A DNA stretch of 64,000 bases from Stromatinia cepivora (lineage: Eukaryota > Ascomycota > Leotiomycetes > Helotiales > Sclerotiniaceae). A program made the translations under genes and the position numbers. The DNA lies in assembly GCA_014898415.1 (NCBI GenBank), contig RCTD01000004.1:2107001-2171000 (forward strand), written 5' to 3'. The stretch's first letter is position 1. Each line of letters opens with the position of its first letter. Shown one piece after another: positions 1 to 11,176 of the stretch. Under the pieces are notes generated by a model. It made no database searches. It saw nothing but the letters and a program-made list of their open reading frames with translations, and had not been told where the DNA came from.

Positions 1-390
1 TTCCCTCCAGATCGATTACGCAAGGCATATGACGATCCTCTTCCTGGTCAGATACTCGAACCACCTCCGCCTATTAATATAACTGGTGATTCGGAATGGG
101 AAGTGGAGAAGGTCCTAGCAGTAAAGAAAGCACGAAAAACTCTACTATACAGAGTCTCGTGGCTTAATAGCGATACCGATCTTACCTGGTATCCTGCTTC
201 CGATCTTAAAACATCACCGCACCTCTTGCGCGATTTTCACCTGGCCAATCCAACGTTGCCTGGTCCTCCTAATCGACTAATCGATTGGATAAAGCTCTAT
301 GAGAGCGGAGAGGATAATTATAATCATATGGATGACGATTCACCCATGAAACCAAGGGAAAGAAAAGTGTTCTTCAATACAGCAGACTAG
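1..390 (+). CDS. Gypsy integrase C-terminus with chromodomain (partial)
   Basis: The frame is open from base 1 to a TAG at 388-390, giving about 129 residues of the C-terminal end of a pol polyprotein. Residues ~34-80 look like a chromodomain: WEVEKVLAVKK, then the aromatic YRVSWLN strand, LTWYPASDL and a final helix ending LRDFHLANP. Chromodomains at the integrase C-terminus mark the chromovirus branch of Ty3/gypsy and are thought to guide insertion towards modified histones. The tail is acidic and proline-containing. An ATG at 103 is internal and is not a start. The same region is recognisable in decayed form at 4983-5460. Confidence 0.85.
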   Translation, partial: FPPDRLRKAYDDPLPGQILEPPPPINITGDSEWEVEKVLAVKKARKTLLYRVSWLNSDTDLTWYPASDLKTSPHLLRDFHLANPTLPGPPNRLIDWIKLYESGEDNYNHMDDDSPMKPRERKVFFNTAD

Positions 391-637
391 ATGTTATGAT
401 TTTATGATGGTGCGTGCGCATACGATCGTGAAAGGATCAAAAACCCATACAAATTCGAGGGAATTTGATCGTATACGCACATGGCCCGAGCTCTATACAA
501 CAGACGAGCTGCCACCACCAAGACAATACGAAGGCAATATATTTCAAAAACTCATGCTTATGATCATTTCAAAAATCATGCAAAAGGAAGCTTGAACATG
601 GTAAGAACGAAATATGACGTCACCCCTGTCGATTTCG

Positions 638-945
638 TTCAATTTGGTTAATTTGGTCAATTTGGTCAATTTGGTCGATTAACTTGGTCGATTTCGGAAT
701 TCACCATATTAACCACCCATCATCACTATACCATAATTCAACCTCCTTCCCTTTTCTATTGAAACTTTTTCCTTTCAGAGGTTCCCCAAATCAAGGAGAA
801 TACGAATCAATATTAATTTAACCAATTGATGAACGATTTGGTCGATTTGGTCAATTCATTCGTCATTTTGGTCAATTTGGTCGATTAATTTGGTCAATTT
901 GGTCAATTTCCAGTAAATTGACCAAATCAACCAAAATGACCAATC
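638..945 (+). repeat. Degenerate AATTTGGTC repeats in the gypsy 3' region
   Basis: Two clusters (about 638-700 and 836-908) of a 9-10 bp unit resembling ATTTGGTCA lie between the pol stop and the LTR. At 895-945 the same unit occurs in both orientations, giving a potential hairpin. The decayed copy at 5720-5965 keeps fewer units, many changed to TTTGATCA. The role is unknown. Confidence 0.7.
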
Positions 946-1055
946 TAATTGATTTAAAGCTCATGAACCTTCACAAAACCTGGTTTCCGATCAAATAGCA
1001 ATGGAACAGAGGAGTGAAACGCTCGAGGGCGAGCTTTTCCGAAGGGGGGGGGTAG

Positions 1056-1337
1056 TGTCACGAATCGTGAACCATAGGAGGCTAACCACGTGATACCTCT
1101 TATCTCCCACGTCCATTGATGAGCTGATCGTCCGTGCACATGCGTTACGATTCATGCGATTTAGTATGGTAAAATGGTGACCCTAATAACACATGCGCAC
1201 AACCCCGCAGCTTACGAATGGGTATTTGTATATATATATCTAGTCGCTCCTTACGAGCCATAGTTCTTCAGTTGTAGATTCTAAAGAACATAATTGACCC
1301 TGTTTATTCAGCTCTACTACGGCTCTTGTGCGTCACA
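1056..1337 (+). repeat. 3' LTR of gypsy copy 1
   Basis: Starts TGTCACGAATCG right after the polypurine tract and ends GTGCGTCACA, giving TG...CA ends with a short inverted repeat (TGTCACG/CGTCACA). Length is 282 bp. It aligns along its length with the decayed LTR at 6075-6354, which fixes both ends. A TATATATA block near 1228 could be the LTR promoter. Confidence 0.85.
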
Positions 1338-4195
1338 ATTGTTTTCTTATATCAAAATGGATTTGCAAAACGGAATATAAAAATTGCAAAAATAGATATA
1401 AAAGTAATACTAAAAGAAATTAAATTATTATTAAAATTTTGAAATAAAATTGTAAAGTATAATATTTATATTAGAAATTATATTAATATTGATTCTAATA
1501 TAAACAAAATAAATCAATTTTTTATAAAAGCTTTTACAAATATAATATCAAATATAAAGATATACAAAATCTAGGGGAGCAAATATTACATTTATATCAA
1601 TCCCAAGATTATTCCGAAAAAACAAAAACACAACAAATTACAAAATATTTCGAAAATTGATATATTCTTAGAATATTCAAAAATTATGAATAAATATATT
1701 AAAATATATTTTCCAAAGTTAAATTATATATTTCGATTAAGCAAAATAATTATAGATGAATTTTATCGAAAAGGAGATTTAGATTTTAAATTAAGAAATT
1801 ATAAATCAAATCCATAAAAAACAAAGAATATAGAATTAAATCGAAGATCTTATAATAAATCAATAATAAATAAAGCACTTTTTTATTTTTAATATTTTTT
1901 TTATTTTTAATATCAAATATAATATTTATATCATTTTTGTTTTAAGTATTCTTTTCAATAGATATTATATTAAATTCAATAATTATATTAAATATCCTAA
2001 TTATCGAATTGAAATTAGATAAATTAAATATATTAATACTAATATATAATAAAAATGAAGATAATAATATCTAGAAAACAAATTAAGAATCTTTTTCTAA
2101 GGATATTTCAAATATTGAATTTATTATTCCAGAAATTCTAGTTCAAAAATCAACTTTTGCAAACCCTGAATTTGAATTGGAAGTAAAATTTAAGATTATT
2201 TTAAATTTTATTGATAATTTTATTTCAATAAAATCAAAAAACAAAATAAATCTATAATTATTTAAAATCGAATAAAAGAATATAATAGATTTTGAAGATA
2301 AACTTCTAAAATATTTAATATGAAAATAAAAAAAGAATATAAACAAAATCCTGAAAAAGAATAAAAAAGTAAGATTATAAAAATATTGATTGTAATATCT
2401 ATACAGATCAAAATTCAAAAAAATATAGAATATATTATAATTATAATTCCAATTATTTATAAAATAGATCTTTATATCAAAAACAAAATCGTTTCAGATT
2501 TCGTAATTTCATTGATAAATATAAACAATATAGAAGGTATAATATATTTAATTGAAAAAGTTCTAGGAATTAAAATACTAAGAATTTATAAAGAAACAAT
2601 ATCGAATCGAGAATATTTTGAAAAATAAAAGAAAGTTATTTAAAAGGAAATTATATCTTTGATTTAAAATAGTATTTGAAAGGAATATATACTTTTTAAA
2701 GGAAATAATTTAGTTTCGATGAAATAAGTATTTATAATTAAAATAAAGGATAACAAAGTAAAATAATTCAAAACAAGATTAATAATTCAAAAATTCAATT
2801 AGATATTAGAAAAAAATTACAACGAAATATTTATATCAATAATGAGGTTAAATATATTCAAATTATTTTTAATTATTATTGTAAAGGAAAATTTGGAGTA
2901 TTTATATTTCGATATTAAAAATGCCTTTATTAAATTATATTTGAAAGAAAAGATTTATTTCCAATTATTTCAAGATATCAAAATCGAAAAAGGATATATA
3001 TTACAAATCCTACAAAATCTTTATAATTTGAAATAAATTAAAAGGGATTAAAGTTTATTATTGAAGAAAAAGCTTTTAGATATAAATTTTATACAAAGTT
3101 TGGTAGATCTATATTTATATATATCCAAAAATTGTGATATAATATTATTGGTATATATCGATGATATCATTATTGTATTATATATATCATTATAAATCAT
3201 TTGATTCGATAAAAAACTATCAATTTATTTTAATATCAAGAATTTAAAGAAGATTAATAAAATCCTAAATGTTAGAATTATTTGTAATAAAAAAGTATAT
3301 ATATTAATTATAAATCAAAAAGAATATCTCGATATTATATTAATCAAATACAATATTATATATAAATAATATCAAATCAAGAAATTATCAATAATAGATT
3401 ATATTTATCTTCGATCAATAATTGACAATAATAAATTAATAGATATAAACGAATATTAATAATAAATAAAAAGTATAATTTATCTAATAATATATATTCG
3501 ATTAGATATAATATTCTCAATTGAAAGATTTTTACAATTTATAACAAAACCAACAAAACATTATACTATAACTTTGAAGAATTTAATATAATATCTATAA
3601 TCAATAATCAAACAAAAACCATAATTCGGATCAAAAAGAATACAATCTGATATCTACAAAGAATACAATATACCTGATAATATAATAAAGATATATACAA
3701 ATACAGATTAAATTAATAACAAATATAATCAGAAAAATGTTTTAAAAGGAATTATAATATTTTATAAAAGCTTTATATTATAGATTAATAAAAAATAAAT
3801 GTTTATAATTACCGTTAATACAAAATCAGAATATATTACAATAATAATATTCATCAAACAAAGAAAATAAATTATACAAATACTCAAAAATCTATTCAAA
3901 TTAAATTATATTAGAAAGAACAGAGATATGATTCAAATACTTGATAACAATTAAGGTATTTTAGCTTTAATTAAGAATCTATATTTATATAAACAATCCA
4001 AATATATAAATATCAATTATTACTTTATCAAAAACTTAATAGAAAAGAAGAAAATTATTATTAATTATATCAATATATACAATATAATTATCAACAAAAT
4101 AATAAAGTCTTATATAAGAATTGCTTTCAAAAGATTCAAGAAAATATTAGAATTAATAGTTTAAAAAAATCGAATAGGATATCCTCAATAAAGGA
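1338..4195 (+). mobile_element. RIP-decayed Ty1/copia retrotransposon relict
   Basis: Very AT-rich DNA with no intact frame, but copia pol landmarks survive in order on the plus strand. Reverse transcriptase shows DIKNAF near 2911-2928 followed by LQNLYNLK to 3036, and the YIDDII catalytic motif at about 3151-3171. An RNase H-like stretch (NTKSEYI, matching the family SSTEAEY) is near 3811-3837. The copia C-terminal tail (INYYFIKNLIEKK, matching HIDIRYHFIRE) is near 4010-4050. This order defines Ty1/copia. No convincing LTRs were found; 1338-2700 would hold gag, protease and integrase but is too decayed to read. The right border with the gypsy relict is approximate. Confidence 0.8.
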
Positions 4196-6354
4196 GTATT
4201 GGAAATAAAGCTATTATAGAATTAAAATTGAAATCATGTAATCATAATGATATACAAACCATATTTGAGAATAACTTCAATTCTATTCTTACTAGAATAA
4301 TAAATCTTTAGTTCAATCTATATAGTCAACAATACTACTACTTCCTGCACCAAAAGTTAATACTATCTCTATATCTTATTACAAATCAATCAATACTTCA
4401 ACTCAAATATAATTATATCTTTATTATAAATATCAATATTATAATCCCCTTGATATTATAATATCAAATCGCGATCTTCAATTCATATTACAATTCTAAA
4501 AGGAATTTAGTCAAATCTTAAAAACTAATTTTAAATTATTCATTACTTATTATTCTCAAATTAAAAATCAAATTGAGATCTATAATTAATACTTTTAATA
4601 GTGATTAAGATTGTTTATTAATTATTATCAAAACGATTGATTAGAATTCCTATTTATAATAGATTATATATAATTTACTCTTTTATATAATTCTTTAAAA
4701 GAATTTATATTTTATGAAATCCTATATAGATATATACTGAAATATATATGAGAATGGAAGGAAGATGTTAGTAAATCAATAGACAATATAAATATATATA
4801 ATATCTGTATATATATAGAATATAATAGATTGGCTTTTATATGAATAAAAGAAGATCTATTGTAGGCTTAAATTAAGATATCAAAATCTATAAATATTTA
4901 TTGATATAAGGTTGATTTCGATATCAAAGATTATATATAGTTTAATATAAAGAGTTACCTTATTCAAAGATTATTCAAAAAATTGGATTTTCCGATTCAA
5001 AGAAGATTTAAGATCATTGATCGATCCAGAAGTTCTTTCAAATTCGAATTTTTGATTATAATAAAAATTCATTCTATTTTCCTTTTAAATCAATTACGCA
5101 AAATATACAATAACTTTTTTTCTGATCAAATATTCGAATTATCTTCATTTATTAATATAACTGATAATTCAGAATAGAAAATGGAAAAGGTTTTAATAAT
5201 AAAGAAAATACAAAGAACTCTATTATACAAAATTTTGTAATTTAATAGTAATACCGATTTCATTTGATATTCTATTTCCGATCTTAAAATATCATTATAC
5301 TTTTTGTACGATTTTCATTTGGCCAATCTAATATTATTTGATCCTCCCAATCGATTATTTGATTGAATAAAGCTTTATAAGAATAGAAAGAATGATTATA
5401 ATTATATAGATAACGATTCATTTATAAAACTAAAGAAAAGAAAAGTGTTCTTCAATTTAGCAGATTAGATATTATAATTTTATAATAATATATATATATA
5501 TATAATTATAAAAGAATCGAAAATCTATACAAATTCGAAGGAATTTGATTATATACATATATAACCCGAGCTCTATATAATAGACAAACTACCATTATTA
5601 AAATAATACAAAAGCAATATATTTAAAAAACTTATATGTATAATCATTTCAAAAATCATACAAAAGAGAAATTTGAATATAATAAAAACAAAATGTAATA
5701 TTATCCTTATCGATTTCGTTCAATCTAATTGATTTGATCAATTAATTAATCAATTTGATCGATTTCGGAATTGACCATATTAATCATCCATTATCACTAT
5801 ATTATAATTCAATTTTCTCCCTTTTTCTATTGAAACTTTTTTCTTTCAAAAGTTCTTTAGATTAAGGAAAATACAAATCAATATTAATTTAACCAATTGA
5901 TAAATAATTTGATCAATTTGATCAATTTCTATTAAATTGATCAAATCAACCAAAATAATCAATTTAATTGATTTAGGGTTTATAAACCTTTACAAAACCT
6001 AATTTCCAATGAAATAGTAATGAAATAAAGAAATAAAAACGCTCGAAGGCAAGCTTTTCCGAAGGGGGGGGTAGTATTATGAATTGTAAATTATAAAAGG
6101 TTAATTATATAATATTTTTTATTTTCTATATCAATTAATGAACTAATCGTTTATATATATATATTACGATTCATACAATTTAATATAGTAAAATAGTGAC
6201 CCTAATAATATATATATATAGCTTTATAGCTTACGAATAAGTATTTATATATATATCTAATCACTTCTTACAAACCATAATTCTTCAGTTATAAGTTCTA
6301 AGGAACATAATTGACCCTGTTTATTCAGCTCTACTACGGCTCTTGTGTGTCACA
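4196..6354 (+). mobile_element. RIP-decayed second copy of the gypsy element (3' part)
   Basis: The integrase core is readable through stops near 4440-4680 (SNRDLQFIL, then ITYYSQIKNQIE, matching the family motifs SDRGxQF and TAYHPQTDGQTE). The chromodomain region lies at about 4983-5460 and the remains of the TTGGTC repeats at 5720-5965. The polypurine run (GAAGGGGGGG, 6061-6071) and an LTR at 6075-6354 follow. Comparison with copy 1 shows C-to-T and G-to-A changes, mainly at CpA/TpG (for example CACG to TATG, GGCTAACCA to GGTTAATTA), while CCGAAGG and the G-run survive. This is direct evidence for RIP. The 5' limit is approximate and no TSD was found. Confidence 0.85.
6075..6354 (+). repeat. 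Decayed 3' LTR of gypsy copy 2
   Basis: Aligns base for base with the LTR at 1056-1337. It begins TATTATGAATTG where copy 1 has TGTCACGAATCG, and ends GTGTGTCACA. The last 50 bases (ACCCTGTTTATTCAGCTCTA and following) are almost unchanged, showing uneven mutation along the LTR. Confidence 0.8.
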
Positions 6355-6359
6355 ATAAA

Positions 6360-8073
6360 GATAATAAGAATCATAAAAATGATAAAGATTATATATTCAT
6401 TAATATTTACATTAGTACTTTAGTATATACCATTATATAACTCTTTACCTTTCATAAATTCTAGCTCTTCAGACAAATCAAAATGTATTAACTAAAAGAG
6501 TTGAATACGTTTGTTGATAAGCTTCACTTCTCTATATACAGTTGTCTCGACAATAATATTCATATAGGTCTTTATATTATGAAATGATTAATAAGAGTTA
6601 TTTATTACTTAATAATAATAATAACTCTTTATAATAAATACCTCATTTAAAAGGCTAATAATATTTTATATTTTGAATTATTTCAATAAATCTTGATAAT
6701 TTAATTCTTTCTAATGGTTTAATGAAATTATCGATTAATTATTTATTAACTGATATTCATATTAATTTAATTAAATAATATTTAATATCAATATATTTAC
6801 TTCTGTTATGAGATATAGAGTTTTATTATCAATATATAATAGAAATATACTGTGATTATATTGATTTAATTCTTTCAATATTTTTTGAAGATATATAACT
6901 TCTTTAACGATTAGATTAATAGAAATTAATTTGAATTCAATTATATTTTGAACTATTATTAATTACAATTTAATTCTTCAACTAATTAATTTATTTTTAT
7001 ATATAAATAAATAATTATTAGTAAATCTGATTGATTTTTTGTCTTTTATATAATCTATATCATTATATTCTTTTATAAAAAAAAATTATTTTTATAAATG
7101 ATTTTAAATAATTGAATATTCTTTTTATTTCAATTAGATAATCTTTATTGAAATTAGATATGAATCTAATTAGTTTTAATATTGTAAAAACAATATTCTA
7201 TTTAGTATCTAAAACTAAATATAAAAATTTTCTAATGGTTTTTTGAGTTTATTTAATATTATTTATATTTGCTTTTTCTAGATTTATATTCAAATTATTT
7301 TTGGATTTTATAGAAATGATAATTATATTGTAATTTTCCAAATTTAAATCTTTTAAATATTTATTTATATATTCTTTTTATAATAATTCAAAAGAATTAT
7401 TATTTCTTTTAAATTGAATACTTAAATAGTCTTTTATAAAGTCTAAATCTTTTAAATCTAAATAATTTTTAAGATTTTTAATAAAATCCTTAATTAGATC
7501 TTTTATAGAATTTCTAATAATTATATCATCAATAAATATCTTCAATATTAAACCAAAAGTTTTATTATGAAATATAAATTTATCTATGATTAATTTTATA
7601 AAATTTAATTTATATAAAATATTCTTTAAAATATTAAATTATATTATAATTGATTATTTTAAACTATATAAAGCTTTATTTAATTTTAATATAATAATAA
7701 TAATAATAATAATAATAAACAAAATTATAGAGATTCGATAAGATTTTTGTTAATATATTGATAATATTTTTTATAGTATATCTTTAAATCTTGTTTTTAA
7801 AAAATTTGAATTATTATTAATTTATTCAAATATTCTTAATAAATAATTTTTAATATTTGATTTAATTATTTTTATATAAAAGATATAATTTTTATTTTAT
7901 TTAATTAATAGAAGAATACAAAAATAATAATTCATATATTGATTGTATTATTTATTTGTAAATCTTTTTGTAGAATATAATTATTTTTATAATATATTTT
8001 TGTTTGAATAAAGATAGTTTTTATAAAATTGAATGAATATTTTATATATATTATTGTTTTAGGATTTTGTTTA
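6360..8073 (-). mobile_element. RIP-decayed Ty1/copia relict, minus strand
   Basis: Read on the minus strand, AT-rich DNA retains copia pol features: NKALYSLKQS near 7690-7655, FIDDIII near 7540-7518, then KDKKSIRF and LISW of RNase H near 7050-6960, IEFKLI (matching SSTEAEYMAL) and KEVIYLQKILKEL near 6890, with the tail reaching about 6730. The family order RT then RNase H then tail is kept. Left of this, 6360-6600 may be a decayed LTR (a TGTCGAGACAAC-like start near 6560, minus strand), an inference. The 5' part is lost or cut by the LTR element inserted at 8079. Confidence 0.75.
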
Positions 8074-8078
8074 ATATT

Positions 8079-8269
8079 TGTGAGAATCACAGCAAAGAAT
8101 CGGTTAATAATCGAATAACAATAGATTTGGGTTTAGAATCAAGACTTTTCATTACTTTTTCTAATCGTATTGAAGAATCCTCTCTTTATGTAGATGAAAA
8201 CTCTTCAAACTAGTATATAATTCGGTTTGCTTTCGGTTAACCTTTGTTTTGTAGTTTAGGTTTGTAATA
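8079..8269 (+). repeat. Left LTR of the 2.1-kb non-autonomous element
   Basis: 191 bp, aligning without length change to the copy at 10007-10197; preceded by the TSD ATATT. Confidence 0.8.
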
Positions 8270-8354
8270 AAGCCCTCCTTTCCGAAACTTTCATCCTCGA
8301 AAACTTTTGAAGTGAAATTATTTAAATTAAAATATTAAATCAGAACTAATATCA

Positions 8355-8625
8355 TTCGATATTGTATTATATACCTTTCGTAAAACCATCGATATTGTAT
8401 TGTATGCCTTTTTGTAAAACCATTGATATTATATTGTATATCTTTTCGTAAAACCATCGATATTGTATTGTATATCTTTTCGTAAAATCATCGATATTGT
8501 ATTGTATACCTTTTCGTAAAACTATCGATATTATATTGTATATCTTTTCGTAAAACTATCGATATTGTATTGTATATCTTTTTGTAAAATTATTGATATT
8601 GTATTGTATATCTTTTTGTAAAACC
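8355..8625 (+). repeat. 34-bp minisatellite, eight units
   Basis: Eight head-to-tail units of 34 bp (the first is 33) begin ATCGATATTGTATTGTATAC and end CTTTTCGTAAAACC. Units differ almost only by C/T changes. The array lies just inside the left LTR of the non-autonomous element. Confidence 0.9.
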
Positions 8626-8837
8626 ATTGTAGATTTATCGAAACCTTATAGTAGTCGATTGAACTAAAACTCTAGTGAAGAATTTTATATAACGATTAAA
8701 AACTATAATAGCTTCTTCAATAATGAAATTATAATATTTATATCTTTATTTTATGAAATTCAACATTTTTATTTTTTTGAAAACTTTTCAATATTATTAA
8801 AAAACCCTTATATATATATTCATTTTCAATTCATTTT

Positions 8838-9055
8838 CATTTCGATTTCGGTATAATTTCGATAGATATATTTTCGATTCGGATTCAGTAAATATACTTT
8901 CGATTCGGATTTAATATGCTTTTGATTCGGATTTGGTAGATTTTCGATTCGAATTCGATATACTTTCGTTGAGTACATTTTCAATTCGAATTCAATATAC
9001 TTTTGACTCGGATTCGATAGATTTTCGATTCGAATTCGATATACTTTCGATATAA
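8838..9055 (+). repeat. Degenerate GATTCGGATTCG-type repeat
   Basis: About a dozen variants of TTTTCGATTCG(A/G)ATTCG(A/G)TA alternate with GATATACTTTCG. The 108-residue minus-strand frame across it simply reflects this repeat (recurring VYRIRIENL) and is not considered a gene. Confidence 0.7.
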
Positions 9056-10006
9056 TAAATAAAAAATATTGATACCTTCTTTTTTGGATTGATATCCTTA
9101 TCGATTTCGATGATCCTATAAATTTGATAAATAATAAAGAGGGGATTTTCAATTTACTTTTTCTTTTGAAATCTGAAATATAAAATCTATTATATCCATC
9201 AATATATCAATTCAAATTTGTATCAAAATGATATCTCCAATATAAATACTATTTCATCTTCAATTAATATACTAATTTTCCGATATAAATTTGATTATTT
9301 ATAACCAGTTTTCATCAATGATCCTTTAGAATCATATAAAGGTTAACTTTACCCCTTCTTTTAAAAAAAGCCTAACATTCCATCAAAGAAAAAAAACTTC
9401 AAGTATTCCATCAGAATTTTGTTTTGAAAACAGAAATACAACTCTTATCGTATATGAATTCATTCATTATACTCCTCAAAAATAATATCAAAGATTTCAT
9501 TATAATCTCAATTTTAATATCTTCAACTTCAATCTTTCCAACAACTTTTATATTCAAAATTCTTCAGTTTTCCGATAAGATCCTGAAGGTTTTCTATGTA
9601 CTTTTCATTTTTTTCATCCTTTTATTTGAATAATTTATATAATTTAAAAATTCACTTTCGAATTTCGTAAAATAAAATAGAATTCAATTCGTATATCATA
9701 TTCATATCTTTCGAATAAATCTTTTCAATTCCTTTTTCTTGTTTTCTTAATTCGAAGGTTTTTCATAATATTTTTGATAGGTTTTCGATAATATTCCGAA
9801 GGGTTTTCGAAGACTCATTTTGAGGTCAAATTCGTATATATTTTGAAGATAAATTTCGAAGATAAATTTCGAAGATTTTTCGATAATATTCCAAAGGGTT
9901 TTCGAAAGCTCATTTTGATAAAATTTGAAAACTTTTGTGAATCAAAAAAATAAAGTTATTCCCAAAATTAACCAACGAGTTGCTCTCAAAAATGAATGAA
10001 AAGAAT

Positions 10007-10197
10007 TGTAAAAATTACAACAAAGAATCGATTAATAATCGAATAACAATAGATTTGGATTTAGAATCAAGATTTTTCATTACTTTTTCTAATCGTATTG
10101 AAGAATCCTCCCTTTATATAGATGAAAACTCTTCAAACTAGTGTATAATTCGGCCCGCTTTCGGTTAGCCCTCGTTTCGTAGTTGAGGTTCGTAATA
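10007..10197 (+). repeat. Right LTR of the 2.1-kb non-autonomous element
   Basis: 191-bp partner of 8079-8269. Its right half (CGGCCCGCTTTCGGTTAGCC) keeps more C and G than the left copy, so the two LTRs decayed independently. TSD ATATT follows. Confidence 0.8.
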
Positions 10198-10202
10198 ATA
10201 TT

Positions 10203-11001
10203 GTTGATGAGTATTTGAAAGACAAAAATTGGATTAGTAAATTCTATATTTTTTATAATAGAAAGTTTGTATAAAAATTATTATCAATGGTTGAAGATTT
10301 TTCCAATATAAGTATGAATAATGTTTATTGTTTTTGATTGAAATAGAGTAATTAGTTGATTAGTCTTCGATATAATTCGTGATTTTTTAAGATAGTTTTA
10401 AAAATAGGGTGTAGTCTTTGAATTCGTAGTTTTTATTGTATAATATTGTTGTATTAACAAAATCGAGATTTAGTATTAGGTTTGGATTTGGTTTTATCTT
10501 GAATTAAGTTTGAATTTAAATTTGATTCGGATTGGATTAGTATAATGTTTATATTATTAATCGAAATTCCTAAGTTTATTCTAATGTTATTTTTTGAGAT
10601 GAGATTGAATTGTTTTTTTTGTTTTCAGTAATGGAATTCTTTAAAGAGTAGAATATACTATTATAATGATAGTAAGATTTTAGATAATATAATAATATTT
10701 TATATAGATAGAAAAAAGATACAGAAGTATCTTTGACTATATAGAGAATAGTGGATGCCTGAGGTATCTATACTAGCTAGGAACGGGTGGTGAACCTGTG
10801 ATAATCTGAATATAAGATAAAGTTATAGATTCTAAGAAATGACTAAACTTTGATTTATTAATAGTTTATAACAATTGATTATATTACTCAGCTCTAATCT
10901 TCTTAAGTTGATTATTTTAGCTTCTATAATACTATAATAGAACGATTCCAAAATAAATAAAATAAAAGTATTTTTAATATTATATTTGTTGTAATTTAAT
11001 A
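10203..11001. other. AT-rich spacer, unassigned
   Basis: No intact gene is seen. A less-decayed patch at about 10750-10800 (GGTATCTATACTAGCTAGGA and following) may be a scrap of another element. It ends at the AATAT target duplication of the next LTR element. Confidence 0.5.
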
Positions 11002-11006
11002 AATAT

Positions 11007-11176
11007 TGTGACACAACGGTCGAATAACTTGAGTATCTTTTAGAATTAAAAGCTATAAATCGAAAGGTAGAACTATATGATTATATATATATAGACCGAG
11101 AGTTCATTTAGTTTATTCGGGGAATACTGTATTTTGATTAGGGTTTGAATTAATTATATTGTATGTATATATAATA
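11007..11176 (+). repeat. 5' LTR of the outer element
   Basis: 170 bp, TGTGACACAACGG to TATAATA (decayed ACGTAACA); matches the reassembled 3' LTR and the LTR of the nested copy. Confidence 0.85.

Larger units (their letters stand above)
1..1337 (+). mobile_element. Ty3/gypsy chromodomain retrotransposon, 3' part (copy 1)
   Basis: The 3' end of a gypsy-type element enters from outside the window. In order it has the end of the pol frame with a chromodomain (1-390), about 660 nt of non-coding DNA with TTGGTC-type repeats, a polypurine tract (GAAGGGGGGGGG, 1041-1052) and a 3' LTR (1056-1337). Base composition is ordinary and the pol frame is open, unlike the decayed second copy at 4196-6354, so this copy has largely escaped RIP. 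The 5' end, the rest of pol and the TSD lie outside the window or cannot be checked. Confidence 0.85.
8079..10197. mobile_element. Non-autonomous LTR retrotransposon with internal satellite arrays
   Basis: Two direct repeats of exactly 191 bp (8079-8269 and 10007-10197) bound the element. Both run from TGTGAGAATCAC or its decayed form TGTAAAAATTAC to GTAATA. They are flanked by the 5-bp duplication ATATT at 8074-8078 and 10198-10202, the expected footprint of LTR integration. The 1.74-kb interior holds no gag or pol motif. It contains eight 34-bp repeats (8355-8625) and a GATTCG-rich degenerate repeat (8838-9055). A purine-rich stretch (AAAAATGAATGAAAAGAA) precedes the right LTR and would fit a polypurine tract, suggesting plus orientation. 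The LTRs differ by RIP-type changes. This resembles TRIM/LARD elements, which depend on another element's enzymes. Confidence 0.8.

Noticed and set aside
8355..8625. CRISPR-like array
   Set aside because: Units are contiguous 34-bp repeats without unique spacers, in a fungal LTR element.
8826..9152. 108-residue minus-strand ORF
   Set aside because: Its sequence merely reflects the GATTCG repeat field.
9424..9633. Hydrophobic 69-residue ORF resembling a membrane peptide
   Set aside because: Ile/Phe/Leu richness is expected from AT-rich decayed DNA.
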